A DNA stretch of 64,000 bases, taken from the NCBI RefSeq assembly GCF_031583595.1, contig NZ_CP134145.1:2666001-2730000 (forward strand), written 5' to 3'. Shown in pieces: positions 8,838-16,779 of the stretch. How positions within the stretch are numbered: the stretch's first letter is position 1; the number at the start of each line of letters is the position of its first letter. A program made the position numbers and the translations under genes. The notes beneath the pieces were generated by a model, which ran no database searches, was not told the DNA's origin, and was given only the letters and a program-made list of their open reading frames with translations. This stretch comes from Thalassotalea psychrophila (GTDB lineage Bacteria > Pseudomonadota > Gammaproteobacteria > Enterobacterales > Alteromonadaceae).

Positions 8838-8867
8838 AAATCCTCGCTTTAAAATGGGGATTTTTTT
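8838..8867 (+). terminator. Rho-independent terminator after the PEP-CTERM gene
   Basis: AAATCCTC and GGGGATTT form an 8-bp stem with one T-G pair around a 10-base loop, followed directly by a run of T residues. It begins 27 bases after the stop codon. Confidence 0.8.
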
Positions 8868-9210
8868 ATACGAAAAGATTTATCGTTTAGCTTTATTACC
8901 TACGGCATTATAAGTATTCTTCTTATTTTGATTAACCGCTTTTTATTATTAATATGCGCTTTAATAAGCTAGTGATTATCAATCATATTTCGTCTTGATA
9001 TTAGAATAGCCCAAGAAAATAAAACTAAAGCAGCCAAATACCCAAATATTTCTTATAAATGATTTTTATATCGCTTAGAAAAAAATCATTTAAATAAATA
9101 ACTTAGCTAAACGGTATTTATACATAAAGTTTAAATGCCTACAAGGCCCATAATTATTAGGCTAAATGCGAATTTCTAGCCTAAACTTATCTTATGTCTT
9201 AGTTAATTAT
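8868..9210. other. AT-rich intergenic region without a recognised gene
   Basis: Between the terminator and the 68-aa ORF there is no convincing coding frame, RNA gene or sigma-54 site. The short repeat TAGGCT/AGCCTA near 9159-9183 is weak. A promoter for the downstream small ORF presumably lies here, but none stands out. Confidence 0.4.
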
Positions 9211-9220
9211 AGGAGGACGT

Positions 9221-9427
9221 ATGGGCTCTATTTGGGAACATCATGCTATTCATTTAGCCGATCTCATTAGTGCAAAGGACGAGTTACAAGCACATTTGTA
9301 TTTAGAACAGTTAATGTTATTCCCTGTTGATATACAGGATAAAATCATTAATGAGATTTCCAGTTTACGTAAGTGCAATACCAATGATATTGCAGAAATA
9401 ATTACGTTTTATAGTTCAAGAGTTTAA
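9221..9427 (+). CDS. Small hypothetical protein (68 aa)
   Basis: The family is not recognised. The ORF has an ATG preceded by a perfect AGGAGG at 9211-9216 with a short 4-base spacing, the best ribosome site in the window, which argues that it is translated. The product (MGSIWEHHAIHLADLIS...ITFYSSRV) is soluble, predicted helical and mildly acidic, with one Cys and no signal peptide or membrane helix. It ends 14 bases before the end of the convergent uvrB gene. No function is proposed. Confidence 0.65.
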   Translation: MGSIWEHHAIHLADLISAKDELQAHLYLEQLMLFPVDIQDKIINEISSLRKCNTNDIAEIITFYSSRV

Positions 9428-9441
9428 CTGTAAAAATCTGG

Positions 9442-11439
9442 TTATGTTTTTAGTTGTAAATTTCGTAGTTTAGATATTTCATCTCTACATGCAGCCGCTT
9501 TTTCAAACTCTAAATTGCGTGCATGATCAAACATTTCATTTTCAAGGCTAGCAACTTTTTTATCTATTTCTGTAGTAGTTAAAATATGTTGCTCTGCCTT
9601 AGGTGAAGCAACCTTTAAATTTCCTTCTTTTAATCCACTGCCAACACCCATAACATCTTGTATTTTCTTAACTAGCCCTTTTGGTGTAATGCCATTATCA
9701 ATGTTATAGTTGTGTTGTTTTTCACGTCGTCGTTCCGTTTCATCAATCGCTTTTTTCATCGATTTAGTAATTCTGGCAGCATATAAAATCGCCTTGCCTT
9801 CTAAATGACGGGCAGCGCGACCAATGGTTTGAATTAACGACCGCTCTGAACGTAAGAAACCTTCTTTATCAGCATCTAAAATAGCTACTAAAGACACTTC
9901 AGGTAAATCTAAACCTTCGCGCAATAAGTTAATACCGATCAATACATCGAATACACCTAACCTTAAGTCACGAATAATTTCCATGCGTTCAACAGTATCT
10001 ACATCTGAATGCAAATAACGCGTAGCGACGCCATGTTCGATTAGATACTCACTTAAATCTTCTGCCATTCTTTTTGTTAATGTAGTCGCTAAAACTCTCT
10101 CATTTTTAGCCACCCTTATTTTAATTTCAGACAGTAAGTCATCTACTTGGGTTTCTACAGGGCGAACTTCAATTTCGGGATCTAATAAGCCTGTTGGCCT
10201 TACAACTTGCTCGGCAATTTCACCCGAAGATTTATCAATTTCATAATCACTTGGCGTTGCTGACACGTAAATTGTTTGTGGTGAAATAGAGGTGAACTCA
10301 TCAAACTTCATTGGTCTATTATCAAGTGCAGAAGGTAATCGAAAGCCGTATTCAACCAAATTTTGTTTACGTGATCGGTCGCCTTTATACATTGCGCCTA
10401 TTTGCGGCACAGTAACATGTGACTCATCTAAAATAAGCAAACCATCATCCGGTAAATAATCGAATAAAGTTGGTGGCGCATCACCAGGTTCACGACCAGA
10501 CAAATAACGAGAATAATTTTCAATCCCCGAGCAATACCCTAGTTCAGTCATCATCTCAATATCAAACTGAGTGCGCTGTACAATACGTTGCTCTTCAACA
10601 AGACGATTGTTGTCTTTTAGTTGCGTTGCTCGCTCTTTCAATTCAACTTTAATTTTATCCACGGCCGCAAGTATTTTTTCTCGTGGTGTCGCATAGTGAG
10701 TTTTTGGATAAATAGTAATACGTGGTAAAACACTCTCGACTTGTCCAGTAAGCGGATCAAATTGACTAATACGCTCTACTTCTTCATCAAATAACTCTAT
10801 ACGAATAGCAAGTCTATCCGATTCAGCTGGAAATATATCAATTACATCGCCTCTAACGCGATATGTCGCACGTTGAAACGCAACATCATTACGTTTGTAT
10901 TGTAATTCAGCCAAACGTCTTAAAATGTCGCGTTGATTAATTATATCGCCCTGTCTAAGGTGCAACATCATTTTCAAATAAGAATCCGGATCTCCTAAAC
11001 CATATATTGCCGATACAGATGCAATAATCACGACATCTCGACGTTCCAATAGTGCTTTAGTTGCCGATAAACGCATTTGTTCAATATGCTCATTGATAGA
11101 TGCATCTTTTTCAATAAATGTATCGGTCGTCGGCACATAGGCTTCAGGTTGGTAATAATCATAATATGAAACAAAGTACTCAACCGCATTATGAGGGAAG
11201 AATTCCTTCATTTCCCCATAAAGCTGAGCTGCGAGCGTTTTATTCGGTGCTAATATCATCGTTGGGCGCTGTTGTTTGGCAATAACATTTGCAACGGTAA
11301 AGGTCTTACCTGAGCCAGTAACACCCAAGAGTGTTTGATGCGCTAAACCAGAGTCCAAACCATCCATTAACTTAGCTATAGCAGTAGGTTGATCGCCACT
11401 TGGGGTATAATCAGAGACGATTTGAAATTCTTTACTCAT
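9442..11439 (-). CDS. uvrB: Excinuclease ABC subunit B
   Basis: A 665-aa protein (E. coli 673). Walker A GVTGSGKT lies at residues 39-46, and the damage-probing beta-hairpin region [12 protein letters not shown] follows. LILDESHVT is the DEXH motif, [30 protein letters not shown] covers helicase motifs V/VI, and the C-terminal UVR helical hairpin ([17 protein letters not shown]) binds UvrC. Known role: damage verification in nucleotide excision repair. The ATG at 11439 has GGAAG upstream, and the gene starts 2 bases after the MATE exporter stop, so the two are cotranscribed. No LexA box is seen next to uvrB or upstream of the exporter gene, unlike E. coli uvrB. Confidence 0.97.
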   Translation of the reverse strand: MSKEFQIVSDYTPSGDQPTAIAKLMDGLDSGLAHQTLLGVTGSGKTFTVANVIAKQQRPTMILAPNKTLAAQLYGEMKEFFPHNAVEYFVSYYDYYQPEAYVPTTDTFIEKDASINEHIEQMRLSATKALLERRDVVIIASVSAIYGLGDPDSYLKMMLHLRQGDIINQRDILRRLAELQYKRNDVAFQRATYRVRGDVIDIFPAESDRLAIRIELFDEEVERISQFDPLTGQVESVLPRITIYPKTHYATPREKILAAVDKIKVELKERATQLKDNNRLVEEQRIVQRTQFDIEMMTELGYCSGIENYSRYLSGREPGDAPPTLFDYLPDDGLLILDESHVTVPQIGAMYKGDRSRKQNLVEYGFRLPSALDNRPMKFDEFTSISPQTIYVSATPSDYEIDKSSGEIAEQVVRPTGLLDPEIEVRPVETQVDDLLSEIKIRVAKNERVLATTLTKRMAEDLSEYLIEHGVATRYLHSDVDTVERMEIIRDLRLGVFDVLIGINLLREGLDLPEVSLVAILDADKEGFLRSERSLIQTIGRAARHLEGKAILYAARITKSMKKAIDETERRREKQHNYNIDNGITPKGLVKKIQDVMGVGSGLKEGNLKVASPKAEQHILTTTEIDKKVASLENEMFDHARNLEFEKAAACRDEISKLRNLQLKT

Positions 11440-11441
11440 GA

Positions 11442-12815
11442 TTATACTTCCGCAGGTTTTAAGGTTTCTGGATTTTTAAACTGTTTGTTAAATAAGTAAT
11501 AAGACACTATAGCCATAAACATATTTCCCAATAACGCGCCAACAAACAAACCGGTTAAACCAAAGAATAAACTCCCCACATATGCCAATGGAACATAAAA
11601 CACGAATAAACGAACAATACTCAACATCAACGCAACCATAGGTTTATGCAGAGCATTAAAAGAAGAATTAGTTAAAATAACAATTCCTTGTAAACCGTAG
11701 CCTAGCGGTAAAATCCACATAAATAAGGTGATAATATCAGCCACGCTTTGCTCTTTTGCAAAGGCAGAAGTGATAAGAGGAGAAATGACAATAAGCACTG
11801 CATAAATTGCAATTTGCCACATTATGACAAATTTAGCTGAAACATTATAAGCTTGCTCAACCCGCTCTATATTACCAGCACCAAAGTTCTGGCTAATAAA
11901 TGGTGGTAAAGTCATCGACATAGCAAGTACTACTAAACACGCAATCGATTCAATTCGAGATCCCACACCAAATGCTGCCACGGCCGATTCGCCATAGCCA
12001 GCTACAATAGCAGTCATTATAGCTGCAGCTATAGGTGTTAACATATTAGCCCCAGCAGCTGGCAAACCAATTTGCAGTATCTGCCTTGCAGATTTCTTTA
12101 TAACAGACCATTCTGGTAATGTTAAATGAATGAGCTTACGCTGAAATGCTAGTACATAAGTAATAAACGCTAAACCAAAACCCCAAGAAATAACCGTAGC
12201 TAATGCAGCTCCTTGAATACCCATTGCAGGTATTGGTCCAAAACCAAAAATGAATACAGGATCTAATACCGCATTGATTAAACCTGCACTACCCATCACT
12301 ATACTAGGCGTATGAGTATCACCAGAAGCTCTTAATACCGCATTACCAATCATTGGGCCAATTAAACCAACACTTCCTAAAAACCATAAATCCATATAAT
12401 CATGAATAAGTGGTAATAAATGAGGTTTAGCGCCCAATAAAGTAAATATTTGGTCGGAAAATACGTACCCCAGCAAAGATAAAATTATCACGATGATTGA
12501 TGTTATCAATAGCGCAACCGTCGCAGCATTACGTGCATCTTCGGTATTTCCTTTACCTAAGGTTTTTGCTATCACCGCAGACGTACCAATTCCTAAACCT
12601 ATTGCTAAGCTGATCACGGTAAAAGTTATGGGGAAAGTAAAGCTTATTGCTGCTAAAGGTTGAGTACCTAGCAAACTGACAAAAAAGGTATCGACTAAGT
12701 TAAATGTCATTAATAATACCATGCCAAAGATCATTGGAATGGTCATATTTTTTAATGTGCTATTAACAGGACCATTCAATAAATCTTGATTTGTCCGTTT
12801 ATTTTTCTTTGTCAT
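11442..12815 (-). CDS. MATE family multidrug/Na+ efflux transporter
   Basis: A 457-aa integral membrane protein with about twelve hydrophobic segments in two homologous halves, as in MATE transporters. Family-like features include [35 protein letters not shown] near the N-terminus and the internal repeat [41 protein letters not shown] in the second half. Known family role: export of cationic drugs or metabolites with Na+ or H+. The substrate is unknown. It is the first gene of an operon with uvrB; the coupling may only serve expression. Confidence 0.9.
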   Translation of the reverse strand: MTKKNKRTNQDLLNGPVNSTLKNMTIPMIFGMVLLMTFNLVDTFFVSLLGTQPLAAISFTFPITFTVISLAIGLGIGTSAVIAKTLGKGNTEDARNAATVALLITSIIVIILSLLGYVFSDQIFTLLGAKPHLLPLIHDYMDLWFLGSVGLIGPMIGNAVLRASGDTHTPSIVMGSAGLINAVLDPVFIFGFGPIPAMGIQGAALATVISWGFGLAFITYVLAFQRKLIHLTLPEWSVIKKSARQILQIGLPAAGANMLTPIAAAIMTAIVAGYGESAVAAFGVGSRIESIACLVVLAMSMTLPPFISQNFGAGNIERVEQAYNVSAKFVIMWQIAIYAVLIVISPLITSAFAKEQSVADIITLFMWILPLGYGLQGIVILTNSSFNALHKPMVALMLSIVRLFVFYVPLAYVGSLFFGLTGLFVGALLGNMFMAIVSYYLFNKQFKNPETLKPAEV

Positions 12816-13273
12816 CGATAAAATAATACTTTGGGAAAGGAAAGTTTATTATTGTAAAAGATACTAACGGTACTAGCTATTATTTATTAGATTATTAAGT
12901 AATTAATCAGCATTTTGTCTAAAACAATTAATTTATACACATTTTGAGTATAAAATATTCGATTGTTTAGAAAATAGGCCATTAGCTCCAAATATAAACA
13001 ATCATCTCATAAGTCATTGTAAATACGCACGTTTAGGTATTAACAAATACAATATCTAAATAATAAAATACAATAGAAACAGCCTTGTACAAATTGTTTA
13101 CACTTCAATACACACACTTATCCACAGAAACAGTGGATAACTTTTTAGGAAAATTAGAAACTTTGTTAAAAATTTATTAACAACCGACTTGCCGCTAGGC
13201 GGCTAATTCAGCGGCAATTTGTACGCAAAACAAGCAAACAATACAACAATTGAAATTAATCTTATTTTTAGTG
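12816..13273. other. Intergenic region upstream of the tRNA-Asn array
   Basis: About 460 bases of AT-rich sequence with no coding frame. It must contain the promoter of the MATE-uvrB operon (minus strand). The one distinct element is an inverted pair of DnaA-box-like sequences at 13118-13140, listed separately. Confidence 0.5.
13118..13140. promoter_or_regulatory. Inverted pair of DnaA boxes
   Basis: TTATCCACA at 13118-13126 is a perfect consensus DnaA box. AGTGGATAA at 13132-13140 is a second box on the opposite strand with one mismatch, 5 bases away. The pair also forms an 8-bp stem followed by CTTTTT, so a terminator-like hairpin is the alternative. The surroundings do not look like oriC: there is no dnaA, mnmG or gidB nearby. 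Confidence 0.45.
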
Positions 13274-13310
13274 TTGACAGGCTCGATATAGAAATATAAT
13301 ATTCGGCCCC
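13274..13310 (+). promoter_or_regulatory. Stable-RNA type sigma-70 promoter of the tRNA array
   Basis: TTGACA (13274-13279) and TATAAT (13295-13300) are both perfect hexamers, with a rather short 15-base spacer. A GC-rich discriminator (CGGCCCCG) follows, as is usual for stringently controlled tRNA and rRNA promoters. The first tRNA starts 36 bases after the -10 element. Confidence 0.8.
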
Positions 13311-13335
13311 GTTAAGCAAGTTGCTTAACGACAAT

Positions 13336-13411
13336 TCCTCAATAGCTCAGTTGGTAGAGCAACGGACTGTTAATCCGTTTGTCCCTGGTTCAAGTCCAGG
13401 TTGAGGAGCCA
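13336..13411 (+). tRNA. tRNA-Asn (GTT), copy 1
   Basis: A 76-base gene with encoded CCA. The acceptor stem TCCTCAA/TTGAGGA, anticodon stem ACGGA/TCCGT and T stem CCTGG/CCAGG all pair. The loop CTGTTAA puts GTT at positions 34-36 (13369-13371). GTT with G34 is the queuosine-modified Asn anticodon, the target of the queE/queC pathway in this window. Confidence 0.97.
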
Positions 13412-13462
13412 AATTAAATGTAATGGCTTAAAATCTTTTTAAGCGGTTATGTAAAGAACAAT

Positions 13463-13538
13463 TCCTCAATAGCTCAGTTGGTAGAGCAACGGACTGTTAA
13501 TCCGTTTGTCCCTGGTTCAAGTCCAGGTTGAGGAGCCA
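13463..13538 (+). tRNA. tRNA-Asn (GTT), copy 2
   Basis: Identical in sequence to copy 1 over all 76 bases including CCA. It begins 51 bases after copy 1 and is probably part of the same primary transcript. Confidence 0.97.
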
Positions 13539-13560
13539 TATTTGGTGATGATATACACGA

Positions 13561-13633
13561 AGTTGCTATAGCAACGGACTGACTAATATAAAATCGCCGT
13601 TCCTCCCCGGATCAAGTCCAGGTTGAGGAGCCA
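13561..13633 (+). pseudogene. Decayed tRNA-Asn copy with anticodon-loop insertion
   Basis: The 5' acceptor half is lost, but the D-arm end, the start of the anticodon arm (GCAACGGACTG) and the whole 3' half (ATCAAGTCCAGG and TTGAGGAGCCA) are recognisable. After CTG the anticodon loop is replaced by ACTAATATAAAATCG, which is still flanked by AACGG and CCGTT. It cannot form a normal anticodon loop. Confidence 0.8.
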
Positions 13634-13670
13634 CACAAAAAGTAGATAATTACCTACTATAAAAAATAAT

Positions 13671-13746
13671 TCCTCAATAGCTCAGTTGGTAGAGCAACGG
13701 ACTGTTAATCCGTTTGTCCCTGGTTCAAGTCCAGGTTGAGGAGCCA
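13671..13746 (+). tRNA. tRNA-Asn (GTT), copy 3
   Basis: Again identical to copies 1 and 2, with encoded CCA. It is followed 8 bases later by a strong terminator, so it is the last intact gene of the array. Confidence 0.97.
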
Positions 13747-13892
13747 CATTTAAGAAGGCCTGCTATCTAGCAGGCCTTTTTGTTCATGGAAGAATTATAT
13801 GCAGAAATGCCATGGATGGTGTATTTTCTGTTTTGCTTTCTAGACGAAAGTAATTCCTCAATAGCTCAGTTGATAGAGCAACGGACTGTACT
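13741..13892 (+). repeat. Direct repeat, copy A (196-bp period)
   Basis: These 152 bases (tRNA 3' end, terminator, spacer, and the 5' half of a decayed tRNA-Asn) recur at 13937-14088 with one difference seen (GAATTATATG against GAACTATATG). This is a recent tandem duplication, probably through recombination between tRNA copies. Confidence 0.9.
13755..13781 (+). terminator. Rho-independent terminator of the tRNA-Asn array
   Basis: AAGGCCTGC-TATCTA-GCAGGCCTT forms a perfect 9-bp stem with a 6-base loop, followed by TTTTTG. Confidence 0.93.
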
Positions 13893-13942
13893 CTCTATAA
13901 AATCGGCGTTTATCCCTGATTCAAGTCCAGGTTGAGGAGCCA
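13855..13942 (+). pseudogene. Decayed tRNA-Asn copy, 88 bases, anticodon arm disrupted
   Basis: Both acceptor strands and CCA are intact, but the D loop has G to A (TTGATAGAGC), the T stem has a mismatch (CCTGA/CCAGG), and the anticodon region is replaced by a longer sequence containing TATAAAATCGGCGTT. The same TATAAAATCG(C/G)CGTT string occurs in the decayed copy at 13561, so the two share an origin. The extra length does not form a class II variable arm. Confidence 0.8.
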
Positions 13943-13950
13943 CATTTAAG

Positions 13951-13977
13951 AAGGCCTGCTATCTAGCAGGCCTTTTT
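13951..13977 (+). terminator. Duplicated tRNA-array terminator
   Basis: Exact copy of the 13755-13781 hairpin and T-run, carried along by the 196-bp duplication. Confidence 0.9.
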
Positions 13978-14050
13978 GTTCATGGAAGAACTATATGCAG
14001 AAATGCCATGGATGGTGTATTTTCTGTTTTGCTTTCTAGACGAAAGTAAT

Positions 14051-14088
14051 TCCTCAATAGCTCAGTTGATAGAGCAACGGACTGTACT
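14051..14088 (+). pseudogene. Truncated tRNA-Asn (5' part only)
   Basis: The 5' acceptor strand, D arm and start of the anticodon arm are present, with the same GATAG variant as the copy at 13855. The sequence ends at ACTGTACT with no 3' half. The break may mark a recombination or deletion junction. Confidence 0.8.
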
Positions 14089-14132
14089 TAGATTGTTGAA
14101 AGTCAAATACGTTTAGAAAAAATACACCGTCA

Positions 14133-14155
14133 TTCCGCAGTGCTTTTGTGCGGAA
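14133..14155. repeat. REP-like hairpin
   Basis: TTCCGCA-N9-TGCGGAA forms a perfect 7-bp stem, and a single arm TTCCGCA recurs about 50 bases later at the end of the DUF4242 gene. It has the form of a bacterial intergenic palindromic repeat; a terminator role is not supported because no T-run follows. Confidence 0.5.
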
Positions 14156-14194
14156 CCTCCCTCAGGTTATAACGAGCATCAAATAATTTATCTG

Positions 14195-14467
14195 TTATTC
14201 CGCAGTAGTAGGGTCAATTATCCTACGCACCTGTTGAATACTATTAGCTGGAAAGCCACCTTTATTAGCGTGTTCCATAACTACGTCTTCATTTGGTGCT
14301 ATATATACACAATATATTTTGTTGTCGGTAACATAACTCTCTAGCCATTGAATACTAGTACCTATTTCACCTATCACCGAACAGGATTTTTGTGAAATAG
14401 CGGTAAATTCATCACAAGATAATTGACCAACATCAGGAATTTCTCTTTCAATGATATATTTGGGCAT
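14195..14467 (-). CDS. DUF4242 (SCO4226-like, ferredoxin-fold) protein
   Basis: This 90-aa protein matches the DUF4242 pattern throughout: MPKYIIEREIP at the N-terminus, QKSCSVIGEIG, IQWLESYVTDNKIYCVYIAPNEDVVMEHANKGGFPAN. Known of the family: small ferredoxin-like fold dimers, one member of which (SCO4226 of Streptomyces) binds nickel. A function here is not established. The ATG at 14467 has AAGGAG upstream. It lies just downstream of the broken tRNA array and 44 bases after the next minus-strand gene, so the two may form an operon. Confidence 0.85.
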   Translation of the reverse strand: MPKYIIEREIPDVGQLSCDEFTAISQKSCSVIGEIGTSIQWLESYVTDNKIYCVYIAPNEDVVMEHANKGGFPANSIQQVRRIIDPTTAE

Positions 14468-14511
14468 GACAAGCTCCTTATAAAGTTATTTCAGTATAGG
14501 CTACCCTGCAA

Positions 14512-14751
14512 TTATTGCTGCTCGTTCATTTCCTTATAATGTAGATAAACACCAAACATAATAACAATCACGCCGATTGCTGGGTTTAGTCCTAATCCAT
14601 TTATTAATGCACCTGCAGCCATAACCAGATGACCATATACTGAATAACCAACTTGCCTACAAGGCTTGGCTTTGCCTGTTTTTAATAACATGGCCGCTAT
14701 AACACTATACAAAAAAATTAACGCCCATAAAAAACTAAAAGCACTTTCCAT
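14512..14751 (-). CDS. Small membrane protein (79 aa), unknown function
   Basis: No family is recognised. Hydrophobic stretches at about residues 5-23 (FSFLWALIFLYSVIAAMLL), 40-55 and 56-70 suggest two or three membrane helices, with a charged C-terminus HYKEMNEQQ. The ATG at 14751 is preceded by GAGGA at good spacing, which supports expression. It lies upstream of the DUF4242 gene on the same strand. Confidence 0.7.
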   Translation of the reverse strand: MESAFSFLWALIFLYSVIAAMLLKTGKAKPCRQVGYSVYGHLVMAAGALINGLGLNPAIGVIVIMFGVYLHYKEMNEQQ

Positions 14752-14922
14752 AAAATCCTCACATAAAATCCTAACGTTATAATAATAGAAGATATTTGAA
14801 GTTTTTCACGTTGTCGTTTTAAAGAAACTATTTCTAAATCAGCAATAAAAGTAAGCTGTATGTATTGGAAATGATCACGATTAAGGTAAACTTAACTAAT
14901 TAATAAAAAACATAAGTATTTT

Positions 14923-15135
14923 ATGAGTATACCCACAGGAAAATATCAACATTTTAAAGGCAATTTCTATCAAGTTTTGCATGTTGCTAAGCATAGTGAA
15001 ACTGAAGAAGAATTTGTTGTTTACCAACCACTTTATGGCGACAGAAATATTTGGATAAGACCCCTTTCAATGTTTAATGAAACCATAGAAAGGGATGGTA
15101 AAACGTTATTAAGGTTTGCAAAAGTAGCTGATTAG
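14923..15135 (+). CDS. DUF1653 domain protein
   Basis: A 70-aa protein that consists of one DUF1653 domain: GKYQHFKGNFYQVLHVAKHSETEEEFVVYQPLYG, then IWIRPLSMFNETIERDGK and RF. Members are small, SH3-like cytoplasmic proteins of unknown role, sometimes fused to nucleotide-processing domains. It is divergent from the 79-aa membrane protein gene and appears monocistronic. Confidence 0.85.
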   Translation: MSIPTGKYQHFKGNFYQVLHVAKHSETEEEFVVYQPLYGDRNIWIRPLSMFNETIERDGKTLLRFAKVAD

Positions 15136-15220
15136 CATTGAGCTAAACGTAGAGCATCCCTAAAGAGAGTCAATTTCTAACCGTTTTAAACAAGGAAGTT
15201 GTATATGCCATGTTCACATT

Positions 15221-15236
15221 ATGACATGGATGTCAT
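15221..15236. repeat. Inverted repeat in a non-coding stretch
   Basis: ATGACAT-GG-ATGTCAT is a perfect 7-bp inverted repeat. A related direct copy, ACATGGATGTATG, follows at about 15258. The surrounding 15136-15392 stretch has no coding frame but an unusual purine-rich stretch (15285-15335, with repeated GAGGGA and GGAG strings), and may be a dispersed repeat or a structured RNA. Confidence 0.4.
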
Positions 15237-15344
15237 GTATTAGAGCAATGCATTAGTACATGGATGTATGTAAGTAGAATAACGCAGGAGCAGTTATCGA
15301 GGGAGCAATTGCCGAGGGATGTGAAGGAATGGTCCATGGCAAAT

Positions 15345-15369
15345 GGACAAGTATTACTTGTCCTTTGTT
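15345..15369 (+). terminator. Possible weak terminator hairpin
   Basis: GGACAAG-TATTA-CTTGTCC is a perfect 7-bp stem followed by TTTGTTT on the plus strand. It is over 200 bases from the DUF1653 stop, so its role is uncertain. Read on the minus strand it lies after the oxidoreductase gene but without a good T-run. Confidence 0.4.
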
Positions 15370-15392
15370 TCAATAGTTTGTCAATGAACTGC

Positions 15393-16367
15393 TTAGTGGT
15401 TAATTGTTAGGATATATTTGCCAATATTTTTATTTTGACTCATTAAATTGTGAGCTTGGTCGGCTTCACTCCAGTCAAATTCTTGTTCAATTACAGGCTT
15501 AATAAGACCTTTAGATAGAGCTAGAGAAAACTTATCACTAAAGTCTTCGACAAGCTTACTTTTGTAGCTATCAGATCGACTTCTTAACGTAGATGCATGA
15601 ATATTTACTCGTTTAAGTAGCATTTTTGCGACATCAACTTTCTCACAAAAGCGTCCTCCAAGCATTGCTAACATCACAATTTTAGAATCTAAAGCTGCAA
15701 CATCAATATTTCTTGATAAATAATCACCGCCAACTACATCTAAAATGACATCAAACCCTGATTTCAAATTTTGTTTTTTCCAGGCAACAAAATCCTCTTC
15801 GGTATAGTTAATAATGTTATCTGCGCCTAAAGCTTTACAAGCATTGGCTTTCTTTTCAGAGCTAACCGTAACAGTAACTTGAGCGTTTATTGCTTTACAT
15901 AGTTGGATTGCAGCTGTTCCAACGCCACTTGCGCCAGCATGAATAAGAACTTGCTGTTTAGGTTGTAAATTCGCAATTGAGAATAAACTTTGAAATGCAG
16001 TTAAATAAACCTCAGCAATAGCCGCGCCCTGGGCAAAGCTAAGATGTTCTGGCAGAGGTATCATATGTGATGCTTTAATTTTCACAAACTCGCTATAACC
16101 ACCTCCTCCTACAAGCCCTAAAACTTTATCGCCAATGTTAAAACTACCTACCCCACTGCCTAGTTTGGTAATTTCACCACAAACTTCTAGCCCCAATATT
16201 GGCGATTCACCGGGCGGAGGTGGATACTTCCCCGCTCGTTGTAATAAATCAGCACGATTAACACCACACCCATGTACCTTTAACAGACATTCATCATCAG
16301 CAATAATTGGTGTTAGTGTTTGGTTAAATACTAGCTCTTGTTGTTCATTTACATCTATAAACTTCAC
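15393..16367 (-). CDS. NAD(P)H-quinone oxidoreductase (PIG3/zeta-crystallin family, MDR superfamily)
   Basis: The GTG at 16367 gives a 324-aa protein beginning VKFIDVNEQQ. It is preferred because AGGATGG lies at good spacing before it, whereas the ATG at 16385 has no ribosome site. Family motifs are CGVNRADLLQRAGKYPPPPGESPILGLEVCG, typical of PIG3-like quinone oxidoreductases, and the NADPH-binding HAGASGVGTAAIQL. Cys ligands for a structural zinc are absent, as usual for this branch. Known role: NADPH-dependent reduction of quinones or reactive carbonyls. It lies downstream of the acylphosphatase gene on the same strand. Confidence 0.85.
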   Translation of the reverse strand: MKFIDVNEQQELVFNQTLTPIIADDECLLKVHGCGVNRADLLQRAGKYPPPPGESPILGLEVCGEITKLGSGVGSFNIGDKVLGLVGGGGYSEFVKIKASHMIPLPEHLSFAQGAAIAEVYLTAFQSLFSIANLQPKQQVLIHAGASGVGTAAIQLCKAINAQVTVTVSSEKKANACKALGADNIINYTEEDFVAWKKQNLKSGFDVILDVVGGDYLSRNIDVAALDSKIVMLAMLGGRFCEKVDVAKMLLKRVNIHASTLRSRSDSYKSKLVEDFSDKFSLALSKGLIKPVIEQEFDWSEADQAHNLMSQNKNIGKYILTINH

Positions 16368-16409
16368 GCGCCATCCTAATAACAACAGGTTAAATTGCTA
16401 AAAGGCAAC

Positions 16410-16679
16410 TTAACCAATAGAAAAATGATTAATATCTCGAGGATGTGTTTGATCAACGCTAACGTCTTCAACCTGTGCTTCTTCAGGCCCTTGATGCAAC
16501 CAGTCGAGCATATGTTGAACATTATCTTCATCACCACACACCATAACCTCTACACTACCATCTTCAAGATTATGTGCATAGCCACTTAATGAATAGTCTA
16601 TGGCAATATTTTGGGCACTGGCTCTAAAATACACACCCTGTACGACACCAGTTACTTTCGCTATATAACAAACCTTCAT
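16410..16679 (-). CDS. Acylphosphatase
   Basis: An 89-aa protein with the complete acylphosphatase signature GVVQGVYFRASAQNIA and GYAHNLEDGSVEVMVCG. The catalytic Arg (R19) and Asn (N37) are in place. Known role: hydrolysis of carboxyl-phosphate bonds, as in acyl phosphates and 1,3-bisphosphoglycerate. The start ATG at 16679 has AGGATAAACT before it. It is divergent from rlmI (100 bases between starts) and upstream of the oxidoreductase gene. Confidence 0.93.
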   Translation of the reverse strand: MKVCYIAKVTGVVQGVYFRASAQNIAIDYSLSGYAHNLEDGSVEVMVCGDEDNVQHMLDWLHQGPEEAQVEDVSVDQTHPRDINHFSIG

Positions 16680-16779
16680 AGTTTATCCTTTTGTTATTGT
16701 CGCCTGATTGTATGCATTGTTAACTGCGCCAGCTTTGTTTACAATCAGTGCTCTTTTTACCTTACATAAAGAATATAGT

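Larger units (their letters stand above)
13937..14088 (+). repeat. Direct repeat, copy B (196-bp period)
   Basis: Second copy of 13741-13892, almost identical. It ends inside a tRNA-Asn fragment, where the sequence changes to unrelated DNA. Confidence 0.9.

Noticed and set aside
13118..13140. Chromosome replication origin suggested by DnaA boxes
   Set aside because: Only two boxes are seen, and dnaA, dnaN, mnmG or other origin neighbours are absent.
13855..13942. Functional class II tRNA (long variable arm) in the 88-base copy
   Set aside because: No pairing anticodon stem or variable-arm stem can be formed, while the acceptor and T arms are those of tRNA-Asn.
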